From contig OW285191.1 of NCBI GenBank assembly GCA_935421135.1, positions 11,411,700-11,475,699 on the forward strand: 64,000 nucleotides of DNA, in the 5' to 3' direction. Below, piece by piece: positions 1 through 9,789 of the stretch; within the stretch, counting starts at the first letter, position 1, and every line of letters begins with the position of its first letter. This DNA comes from Bugulina stolonifera. Its lineage: Eukaryota > Bryozoa > Gymnolaemata > Cheilostomatida > Bugulidae. A program made the translations under genes and the position numbers. The notes under the pieces were generated by a model. It saw nothing but the letters and a program-made list of their open reading frames with translations. It ran no database searches and had not been told where the DNA came from.

Positions 1-608
1 TAAACGCCATTGTGTAGACCAACACATTTCTCTGTCGACCCTTCATAGTTGCACTCTGAGCACCAACGTTGTGCTATCTCAGCATTCAGTGCAATAAGTT
101 CTGGGGTGACTGGAGCCTGCAGAGCTGTGTCATGTCCGTTCATAACCATATTATTTATGTGCTCTTCTATATCTCTTCGAAAGTCTTCAGTTTTACCACA
201 GAGCAGACAGATGTAGGTTTGGCAGGTCCAGCACTTGCTTACATACTCACTGAGCTTGTAGGTGTTGCATGGATCTTTATCAGCGCACCGACCACAATGT
301 AGGCGGTAGATAGACCCGGAGTGTTTAGGAGGATCAGATGGCTGATAGTCAGGGTGATTTTTATGATCAGTAGTTACAAAAACTGTGCCACCTAAGTGAT
401 TACCTTCGGTGAAATGATAATAAATTTCTGCATAAGTAGGAAAGTCCTCACCACACTGTAGACATTGGTAATGCTTGCAGTGGTTGCAGTAGCTAAACCG
501 ATGGGAAAATGCTAAATTTTCTAGTCTGGTCAAGCCGCCTGGTTTACCACACACACAGCCGACCAATGGTAAGAGATCAGTTGGCTGGAGAGAATAGTTT
601 GATGCCAT
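1..608 (-). CDS. Cys-rich zinc-binding protein, paralogue 1 (C-terminus beyond window)
   Basis: The minus-strand frame opens at ATG 608-606 and stays open to the window edge, so the C-terminus is missing. It aligns along its whole length with the intact gene at 3047-3697. Shared landmarks are the start (LLPLVGCVCGK), a CxxC followed by a C2H2-like unit (YQCLQCGEDF then His), an HCGRC pair, a second C2H2-like unit (CWTCQTYICLLCGKT), and a CSEC pair near the edge. The 202 residues visible carry at least six CxxC or CxC pairs, so the product probably binds several zinc ions. No signal peptide or membrane segment is visible, so it is probably intracellular. I do not recognise the family. The final partial codon at the edge (TA-) is probably Tyr by comparison with the paralogue. 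The sequence 5' of both genes is also similar, so the pair arose by tandem duplication of a unit of about 3 kb. Confidence 0.8.
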   Translation of the reverse strand, partial: MASNYSLQPTDLLPLVGCVCGKPGGLTRLENLAFSHRFSYCNHCKHYQCLQCGEDFPTYAEIYYHFTEGNHLGGTVFVTTDHKNHPDYQPSDPPKHSGSIYRLHCGRCADKDPCNTYKLSEYVSKCWTCQTYICLLCGKTEDFRRDIEEHINNMVMNGHDTALQAPVTPELIALNAEIAQRWCSECNYEGSTEKCVGLHNGV

Positions 609-1941
609 TGCGAAGAACTGAGTGATAGCTGCTAAACAATAAAAAAAAGTGGCATTACTAGAAAGCTTGGGAATTGTCTAACTGTTTCTTAAAATTGATG
701 GACGAAATGAGTTAGAATATGACCTATGGTGGTACAACTTTGTAGAGTATTCTACATGTACCTACATGTACATGTAAAACAAACAAATCAAATCAAGAAG
801 ATTAAAAGAGCCCAAAATCAAATGCGGGATATGTTAGAGTTATACCTCTTTGCAAACATTTAATGCCTTGGCTTTCTACTATTAGGTAGCAGATGGTGTC
901 AAATACATAAAATTAGAATTAAAGAGCATCACAGCTTTTAAAATCACACAATGTACAATGTACAATGTACATGGTTTACATTGAAGTAAGCCATGATGAT
1001 ATTATGACCAGGTATCAACAACAGAATGTCAGTCAACTTTGAAATTTTGCCAGAAAATGATTTATTCATGCCTTTTTGGACAGTATATTCCATGCTTTAT
1101 TCCAAAATGAGACATCCTTGGAATAAGCACGAACAATGCTAGCAAGCGGCATCATATAATATTATAATATCCACATCAGTTATACTAAATAATCAACAGT
1201 TTGAAAAGGTCTTTTTATATGAGCAATGGGAAGGTGTCTGAGATATCCAAAGTGGGCAAATTGAATACCTCACCTTTCTTTTCAATCTTGATTACAATTC
1301 AGTGTTGTCAGACACTCTTATATGAAAGATAATATAATGAATGCTGACAGTGAAATACAATGTAGATTCAATGACTTGGCCTATACTTATACATGTATGT
1401 TGGTTATGAAATATGCAATAATACACATGTGCCTAGTGCTTATAAAGTACTTACCTGAAACAAGGAACTTCGATTTTGTAGTTTTATTTGCTGACTCCCG
1501 TTTAGTTACAAATTAGTTAAAACTGTTAGAAAAATAAATTCAGCAAGATACGTATCATTATAAGGAGTAAAGCGTGCTTGTTTCAAGCTAAAATCCTTTT
1601 CAAACAGCTTGCAACAAAGCTTTAAATGGCGTAGAAATATGATGTGTTATATTTAACAATAGCATTACTAGTCTGACTTTCTCTTTGATTAGCTTTAGTT
1701 TTGTGTGGATTTCCTCAAACAAAAGCGCACGAGTTGAGATCAGCTTGAGATCAGCGCTGTGAATCCTATTCTTTTCTCAGCATTTGCTACTTCACACCAC
1801 ACACCTAATCTTATCCTACTTTCCCACATAGCTGGTCTATTACGCCAGACACCAATATCACCATCCCAACACCCAGCCCATCAAACTCCACAAATCCAAC
1901 TCCCAACGAAATACAATGTATGTTGGGCCTGTCCTGATACA
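609..1941. other. Intergenic, 5' side of zinc-finger paralogue 1
   Basis: AT-rich sequence with several TACATGTA-type palindromes (around 752-775 and 952-972). Stretches near 720-800 resemble the region 5' of the second zinc-finger gene (about 3780-3860), marking the tandem duplication. I see no convincing gene here. Confidence 0.5.
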
Positions 1942-2126
1942 TGACTGACTGACCGACTGACCGACTGACCGACTGACCGACTGACCGACTGACCGACTGA
2001 CCGACTGACCGACTGACCGACTGACCGACTGACCGACTGACTGACTGACTGACTGACTGACTGACTGACTGACTGACTGACTGACTGACTGACTGACTGA
2101 CTGACTGACTGACTGACTGACTGACT
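1942..2126. repeat. Block-structured (GACTGACC)n / (GACT)n array
   Basis: About 185 bp of tandem repeat in two blocks: first an 8-bp unit GACTGACC, then pure GACT. Three minus-strand frames stay open across it (SVSQ/SVGQ-type peptides), but these are translations of the array, not genes. Confidence 0.95.
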
Positions 2127-3046
2127 TGGATCGCAGACATGCAGCAAACACATTTCTTCCATCACTTCTCATGGACATGATGTATATTCTGTAATTTGTT
2201 TTTCAACAACCGATGTTGTTTTACCACAAGTAGTTATGTGTATTTAGGAAAAACACCTGAAAATAGGCTACTCACTACCTTCATTCACTCAATGGGAGCT
2301 TTTAGATGATATGAAGAATAGTATACCCTTAAAAAATCAGAGGTTTTCTTGCTAATTGCACTTCCTTGATGTTTGAAATAAAAAAGACAAGTGTATATAT
2401 GTAGCTAAATATCTTGTTATTAAAAGTGTAGAAGAAATTCATAAGCTCTTGTATAATAGAAAAGTTATTGAATAAAAACCTTTCCGTGTGCCGTATAACA
2501 GGGTTAACTGGGTTACTCAGATGACATAGACTGCCTTGTTTGAGATCAGTTTGTGGCAGATGACATCATCTGCTCTTGCACTGGCAGACTTTTTGAATAG
2601 CTCTAGCTATAAAGCACTATCCAACAAGCTATTTAGCTTTTTGATTGGCTTTAGTCACCTTTGGAAAATCTCCGTCTTTAATATGGCATAGTTATAGTAT
2701 CACACATACATTGTAGTGATACACCAGTGTTATGTCTATTTGTATCATGTGTATCAAGTATTCATTATACATCTCACAGGTTTGAGCATAATATACTACA
2801 CCTGTCCAACAGCAATGCATGTAAATGGCAGCTTTTATGTGTGATTACAATTAAAGAGAAAAAATAACTGGAGAAGTCTCATCCAATTCACTTGATGCTT
2901 AAATTTATTTGAGCTGTTGTGATAAAATAAGAAAAACTGTACTAAAATTCTGATAAAAATGGAAATGGCACAGAATTGGTCCGCTACATTGACTATATTG
3001 CTTGATAATAACGTTCACGACAATTTTACGTTAAAAATTTTGAAAT
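2127..3046. other. Intergenic, no gene seen
   Basis: AT-rich sequence between the tetranucleotide array and the stop of zinc-finger paralogue 2. I see no ORF with protein-like composition, no RNA gene and no repeat of note. Confidence 0.5.
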
Positions 3047-3697
3047 CTATATCATCAAACCGCAATATTTGCATGCAAAATATATACCAACTTCTGCACT
3101 AGTACACTTCCTGGCTGAACCATTCTGCTTGCACGTTGCGCAGTACATCTGTGCTATATCAGAGTTCATTGCAATGAGTTCTGAAGACACCGGTGCCTGT
3201 AGGCCTGTATTGTGACCATCCAAGTTTGGAGTGGTAATGTGGTATTCTAAGTCTTTTCTAATAGGCTTAGTTTTACCACAGATCAAGCAAATGTAGGTTT
3301 GGCATCTCCAACACTTACTCATATACTCACTAAGCTTGTAGGTGTTGTTTGGATGTCCAACATAACAGTTGCCACAATGTAGATGGTGGATATCTCCAGA
3401 GTGTTTACGAGTACCAGATGAAAGATATTCAGGGCTATTTCTATAATCTGTAGTTACAGATGCGGTACCATCTACATGGTCTCTTTCAGTTAAGTGTAGC
3501 TGAATTTCTAGATTACTAGGGAAGTCCTCACCACACTGCAGACATTGGTAATGTTTACAGTGTTTGCAGAAGCTATATTTATGGCGGTTTTGACCCTCAT
3601 CTATTCGAACCAATCCACCTAGTTTACCACACACACAGCCGACCAATGGTAGCAGATCAGTTAGATGGCGAGCACTACTACTTGATGCCATTGCCAT
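3047..3697 (-). CDS. Cys-rich zinc-binding protein, paralogue 2 (intact, single coding exon)
   Basis: Complete 216-residue frame with its start at 3697; a second in-frame Met lies two codons on. Cys/His landmarks in order: CVCGK near residue 21; a CxxC followed by CLQCGEDF with two downstream His (C-x2-C-x12-H-x4-H, a C2H2-like spacing) around 43-73; HCGNC near 108; CWRC then CLICG with downstream His around 131-160; CATC near 187; CKYC close to the C-terminus. This repeated CxxC plus C2H2 layout points to two or three zinc-binding modules. No signal peptide or transmembrane helix is seen. The family is not recognised; a nucleic-acid- or protein-binding role would be a guess. The coding part has no intron, unlike every other gene in the window. 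It is the tandem paralogue of the gene at 1-608 and has the same orientation. Confidence 0.85.
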   Translation of the reverse strand: MAMASSSSARHLTDLLPLVGCVCGKLGGLVRIDEGQNRHKYSFCKHCKHYQCLQCGEDFPSNLEIQLHLTERDHVDGTASVTTDYRNSPEYLSSGTRKHSGDIHHLHCGNCYVGHPNNTYKLSEYMSKCWRCQTYICLICGKTKPIRKDLEYHITTPNLDGHNTGLQAPVSSELIAMNSDIAQMYCATCKQNGSARKCTSAEVGIYFACKYCGLMI

Positions 3698-4587
3698 AGC
3701 GAAGAGTTGAGTTACAGTTTGTCTTCATATAAAGCTATTCTATACGAGAAGACTCTACTTAGGAGTTCATCCAAACTTGGTGATAGTAGCAGATGATTCA
3801 ACTCTGTACAATATTCAGCCTACATGTAAAAGACAACTAAATTAAAATCAAACCATGCCAAAACGACTAACAACTTAGCTGAATGAATTGGCTAACGGTG
3901 TTAAAATGAAATTGAAGTTCAGCACCTAATTATTGCAAGTTGATAGAGTTTGGTGCTACCATGAGGTTTAAGTTATGTAACATGCATATAAGGTAAGCAA
4001 CTGAAAATGTATTGTACTTACAGTATATATTTCGATTAAAACACTTGTTGACCCTTTGAAAGTTGTAACAGCTGCCAAATGAGCTATGCCAGCATCGGCT
4101 GTGTTAATGTATGAAAAAAACGTACTTGTTCTAAGCTTAACGCTTTTTATAGAAGCCTGTAACAAAGCAGATTAGTGGCTTTACTTGTTCAGCTTAGAAT
4201 TTTGCTTGTAGCACATTTTTACTGTAAATAATAAACTCTCTAGGTAAAATAACACTGTGCTGAAAACAGCAAAAATTAAATTTACATGTATGTAACATGT
4301 TATATTATATTATGTACATATTGTGTACAACATGCAAACATTAAAGTGCTAGAATTAATTGATTTCTATTACTGCATTCATGATAGCAATAAAATTTTGA
4401 ACAAATAGTGAATAAATTTTTTTGTAAAATGCTACATGAATAGTTTGAAACTTTCTTTGATTTAATTTTGGTGGTCCAATGAAAGTTTTTATTGCTCATT
4501 AGGTCAAAGTACTAATTGTAGCTACAAATATAAATCAGTGCATCCAGTACGAGTTGGGTAAAAAATAAAAAACACAACCACAATTTG
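3698..4587. other. Intergenic between zinc-finger paralogue 2 and lectin A
   Basis: AT-rich. The part near 3780-3860 is similar to sequence 5' of paralogue 1. TACATGTA-like palindromes occur near 4285-4330. No gene is seen. Confidence 0.45.
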
Positions 4588-7500
4588 CTAAATCTTTACT
4601 GAAGATTTCTCACATGCATAGCTGCATAGATGAGTGCCACAAAAGCTATCACGTAGTAGAAGATTCTGAGACGTAGCATAAGATCCTACACACTTACCAC
4701 TACTGTTGGGTTCATCATGTAGATCAGCCCACCAGTCACTTGACTTTTTTAGACCAATGCTTTTCCCGTTTAGCCAGTAGTACTTGCTTTCCCAAAGGTC
4801 CCATTTAGCTGCTAGCCAGATTTCTTTCGATGAAAAGTCTAAATTTCAAAACCAAATTTTTCATTCTCACACATTTGCATGAAATCTAGCATTACATGAC
4901 TTAATATACTATAAAGAAAGACTGTTCAATAAGTGAGCCAATTACTAATGTCCAGGAGAAGACAACCTCTCCTGGACAAAGATGACCTCAAATTCTTCTA
5001 CTTGTGCAGCTACCTAAAACTCCTTATTTTATATACATTGTAAGTAATTTGCATGACTTATAAAGCATATCACTAATGTCTACATCATGTGATTATAACG
5101 GCTGTTATAACAAATATTTAGTAAGTAGTGACTAGAGATTTATTGTGTGATTATTCTCTCTACATTCAGCCATTTCGGTCTCAGTGGTGTTCTGTTACCT
5201 CATCTTTTAATATTACAAGGACAGTGCACTTAGGCTACTTTTTATCTTAATCCAGCACTAACTTTTTAAAATGCACTGAATGTAACACACAAAAACATGA
5301 CAATTTTGCTATTGGTCAGTACATGTTTTAGATGCCAGAAAATGAGATTATTTGCCATCCTTACCTGCTAATGTAGATCTAATTTCTATAAACCAATCAA
5401 ACGACTCTGAACTATCCAAGATAGCCAATCTGGCATTCATCTCTTCACACGCATCTTCAGCTTCATTAAAAGATATATTATCATTATTAAACAGAACGCA
5501 AGTCTTTCGTACAGGATTCTCAATCCATCCAGGTTGGCATGGCAACGGCTTCTCTGTAAATATGCAGTAGCGTTTCCTCAGCACACAATATATGTATTCA
5601 TATGCACATGCATCTACATACCGCAAAAAATATTACAAAGGAATTGCAGCAATAACGATAAAAATTAAAACAATCTAATTTGGGCAAGCACTATTAGAAA
5701 TATTGATCGCTTAATTTTTTAGTTATGCACAAACATGGATAAATAATACTCTGACAATACACTGTCGACTAATACATGTGTTGCAAATATCACAACTATA
5801 TTCATAACATCTCTTGACTACTATTACAACTCATGTGTTCCATTAGCTTATTCCTAGCAGAAAGGCCAAGTTAGAAAGATTCAATGCCACAGCATTGCAA
5901 GCTTAGCACCTGCACATATTTCTTTTGTTCACTCAGGATCTTAGCCAAAGTTGACCATTTGTATCACGGAAAGTTTTCCAAAATTATTCAAGGTCAGTGA
6001 CAAGTATTATTTTAAATGGCAAATTAATTCATTGAAAGGTTGACTTGACATGGAAGGTCTACTGCGATGACATTGAAAGTTTAAACTATTCCTGCCACGG
6101 ATACAGCTAAATACAATTTATAAGGTGATTTTATATGAACATTTCAAATTTGTCCCTAAGAATAAAAAATACATTATGCAAACACGTTTTCAGAGTAGTT
6201 TTTAAAAACATCCAGTGTCTAATCAGAAGTGGATTATTCTGCAGGAGATGGCAATTAGAAACCTCCTTTTACATTTCCAAGAATTAGTGTAAACCTGTAC
6301 ATAAGTAGAATATAAAAATTACTAATTACCGTTTTACGATAAGATAAACAATAGGCTTTATTATCCAATCACTGTGCACAATTTTGCTTTGGCTACAAGT
6401 GTTGTCATTGGACATGTGAAAGGAGGTTTCTAATTGCCATCTACTGCAGAATAATCCACTTCTGATCGGACACTGGATATTTTTAAAAACTGCTCTGAAA
6501 ACGTGTTTCCAGGTTGTATTTTTTATTTTTAGTGACAAATCTGGAAGGTTCATACCAAATTACCTTATAAATTGTATTTACCTTTATCCGTGGCATGGGT
6601 AATTTAACTTTGTTTACAATAGAGATTTGTGTTTACATGCTTCTACAAAATCAATGTGTTTCTTTTACTCAGATTGAAAATGCGGCAGGATTAATAGATT
6701 AGGGTGATACTTAATTCGTGGGTTAACTGAACATCCTCCATACACACTATATTGATTTTTTGTACTTTGTTTTTATAAGTTCTTACTAATTTTCCATTTC
6801 CTGTTCTACAGACATGTACAGCATATTTCCAGCACACAAAATTGTGCTTCCTTTATTACATTGAATGTAGGACTGTAGGTAATTCTAACATTTTATCTCG
6901 TTGATAAAGAGAGGAAATTGGGGGCGGGGTGTTGTAGCAACTATTTTCGACTGAGTGAGCAAACAAACTGAACCCAGGGATCCAAAAGTCCACCTAGCTG
7001 GCATCTGCAGGAGTGCCTTACTAGCTGTTACTTCAAGAGTTATTTTATGATTTGTACAAAGTTAAAGCAAGTTGGAGGCATTTTAATTGCGTGCTGACAA
7101 ACATATAAATACAGGGGCGGATCCAGGGGTGGTGCAAGTGGTGCATTTGCACCACTGGAAATTTCAGAAAAAAATTTTTTTTTACTTTTTTTGACTTTTA
7201 TTTTTGTTTTTGATTATTTTTGCCAATTATTCAAATGTTTGTGTTAACCTAGCACAAAAATATCTTTTTATATTGTTTAGGGGGTTCAGAAACATGTGAT
7301 ATGTTATCATCTTTGCAAAACAATTATATGTTAGTTACAACTATTCAACTTAACTCAACTTGCCTCAAACTCATTTAACTGAATGAACTGAAGTGGTTTT
7401 CAGGCCCTCCTGGACACACAGATGCCAGGATTTGCTTAGTGGCCGGGGCGCTGCCCCAGACCCTGTTGGACTCCAGCTGGAAGGGATGCTGTGATGTAGC

Positions 7501-8433
7501 ATGACAGGCACGAATAGCACTGCACATGAAAACTGAAGTTTAACCTTCAGAAAAGCCCCACCTATCTATTTTGCACCACCCTCTCTTCATTCCTGGATCC
7601 GCCACTGTAAACAGAGAGTACATTGTTTAAAGTACATGTATGATACAAAATATTTGCTGACGTATTCTTACTGGACCAGATATTGAAGGTGACAAATGTT
7701 CTCATCTTGCCTCCTTGGTTGTTACCGCCTTGCTTGAATGTGTTAGCCCTTAATTTGAGTTGACTGATCTTTCCATAATAGTAGCTAATCATGGAGTGGC
7801 TTCAACTAAACTCATGATAGTGAGATACTTACGGCTGCATATGAATAAACTTTGTATAATAGATATGTTTGCATATTGAATATACATTGTATATAACAAC
7901 TATGACCACTTTTCACTTTTTTCTTCTGTCAAAAGAAATAACAAATTTCAAAATTGATTTGTCGCATTTTCCGTTTATCCAAGACACATGAGATTTTAGG
8001 TCACAGTTATGTTATAATTTGTGTAGAAATGAATATTATTTTTAACAGGTGCAGTGTTTTATATCTGAATAAGATGATTTAGTTGTAAAGATCCTAAACC
8101 TTCATGGGCCCAATGGCTGAAGTAAAATATCTTTGTGTTAATCCAATTTACAATGTCGTCAAAATATTAACTAATAATATGCTTACTGCTGTATACTTCA
8201 TGTCGTGGCTTTGCGGATGTCGACTGAAGGGTGCCATCTTGGGATAAGCTGTACCTTGACATGTGACAAGCATGGAATGAAGGGCAGTAGCTGAATGACT
8301 GGCAAAGAATCTTTCTTCTGGCACATGTTATAGAACATAGCTCTATGGTGCGAGTAGTTATTTGTTCAACTTGACCTAGCATGTTATACATGTAGCTAGC
8401 ATGATGGGGAGAGAATTGAGTGTGGATGATGGC
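4588..8433 (-). CDS. Lectin A: secreted PAN-C-type lectin (signal exon not found)
   Basis: Three minus-strand exons with correct splice motifs and phases. PAN/Apple exon 8433-8187 starts in phase 0 after CAG and ends before GTAAGC in phase 1; its Cys pattern includes CARR and CQSFSY. Lectin half 1 is 5553-5365 (phase 1 at both ends), with CQPGWIENP then a Cys-rich helix ending at ILDSSESFDWF. Lectin half 2 is 4838-4588 with WLAAKWD, WLNGK, WW, the EPN motif of the calcium/mannose-type loop, LRD, YACE and stop TAG. EPN is retained but the usual WND motif is replaced, so calcium-dependent sugar binding is plausible, not certain. The phase-0 start of the PAN exon requires an upstream signal exon, which I could not identify. 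The 2.6-kb intron between PAN and lectin exons holds two inverted-repeat elements (about 6070-6625 and 7112-7607). Confidence 0.75.
6070..6625. mobile_element. Foldback (long inverted repeat) element in lectin A intron
   Basis: Left arm about 6070-6270 and right arm about 6417-6625 are inverted, imperfect copies of each other, for example GCCACGGATA on the left against TATCCGTGGC on the right. A unique centre of about 145 bp separates them. This is the structure of a foldback or MITE-type element. I could not define exact ends or a target duplication. Confidence 0.7.
7112..7607. mobile_element. hAT-like MITE with CAG(G/T)GGCGGATCCAGG ends
   Basis: The left end CAGGGGCGGATCCAGG is matched in inverse by the right end, whose reverse complement is CAGTGGCGGATCCAGG. 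Termini of this kind are common in non-autonomous hAT elements of animals. The 8-bp flanks do not match clearly, so the target duplication is decayed or lost. There is no transposase ORF. It lies in the long intron of lectin A. Confidence 0.65.
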
Positions 8434-8676
8434 CTGAAACAGAACACATGAACTAAAGATAACCTTTCTTACACAGATTTCACATTATATGATATCCTAT
8501 TCTTCTTTAGAAGTGATATTGATGTGTGTCCATTTACTGATGTTATTCATATTGATATACATGTAGTATAGATTCTGTATTAAATAATAGTTTCAAGAAT
8601 AAAACTAAACAGCCTGTGGTTAAGGATTGCAAAACTATCTAATTGAAATTAGTGGTAAAATTGTGTATAATATGAG

Positions 8677-9781
8677 CAGTGCTCAAAGTGTACCGGCTCG
8701 GTCAGGCTCGGCGAGCCTGTAAGAAATCATCATGGCTTTCTTCTAGGCTCGCCGAGCCCTAACAATACAATGCGCCAAAGTTGGGTTTTCCCATACGCAG
8801 ATGCTGGGAAAGTCGAAATCAATCAAGAGTCTGGCACGTTGCTCATATGAAATCGTGTGATAGTATTAGTTTAACTACAAAGCTAAGGGCGCAGCAATGT
8901 TGAGTAAATCCCCTTTTTGTCATCGTGACAAGCAAGTGTAAATAGCTAGACCTTTCAGTGCAGGGAACAGCTTATGCTTTATTTCCGGAACAAGTTGAAC
9001 TTGTTTTCTTTCCATACTCTTGAGTTTCAATCAGTAAATTACTAATTATTTTTCACCGAAAACTATTGTAGCAGCTGCTCTTTATGCAGTCAAGTTTGCA
9101 AAGCTGGTTAACTAAGTGAGTCAGTCGTTTTTAAAGTTCCAAAATGTTCTATGGGGCCCTGTGTACTATCTAATTTTCTTTTGTGATTTTTTTGGTAGTC
9201 ATCATGATCATCCTTATGATGAGATGAGCAAATTGGATAATCAATCATAATGATGATGATCATCATCATATGATGTATAAATATTAATATAATTATGATA
9301 ATAATAATAAAATTATCATTGTTGTTAGAATAATGATGATAATAGTAAGTATTATTATTGCTAATAATAAAAATAGTTATAGTAATAGTGGTTGTAGTAA
9401 TGTAGGCCTACTGTAGTGGTAGAAGTCAACGGCAATTTGTAAGGCTGCTGGCAGATGAGCTAGCAATATTTGTTTGGTGGCTGTCCTGAGTTTTTGTCAC
9501 TTTATGTAATTTTTATTAATAATAAAAAATGCCCTTTTTGATAAACTATTATTATTATTAAGGATATATGATGGTTATTATTATGAACATTTTAATATTA
9601 ATATTAAATATTAATTCATCTTCCAAATAAGTCATATCTTGCCCCTAATATATACTTCAGCTTGCTTGTAAGATGTTGAATTTTTGAAATTTTCCGCTGC
9701 GCGGGCTAGGCGGGGGGTGCCCGCACCCCCCTCCCACCCTATATCAGAGCCTGTAAGAACTCCCATACACTTTGAGCACTG
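8677..9781. mobile_element. hAT-type non-autonomous element, family 1, copy 1
   Basis: The 1105-bp element begins CAGTGCTCAAAGTGTA and ends with its inverse complement. It is flanked by a perfect 8-bp target duplication AATATGAG (8669-8676 and 9782-9789), which with the CAG terminus points to the hAT superfamily. The interior is AT-rich, with a subterminal GGCTCGGCGAGCC-type inverted pair and a GC-rich stretch near the right end (about 9691-9745). It has no transposase ORF and is nearly identical to the copy at 20141-21223. It lies just 5' of the PAN exon of lectin A, possibly in its first intron. Confidence 0.95.
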
Positions 9782-9789
9782 AATATGAG

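Noticed and set aside
1811..2178. Three overlapping minus-strand frames rich in SVSQ/SVGQ
   Set aside because: They are six-frame translations of the GACT/GACTGACC array; the peptide period equals the DNA period.
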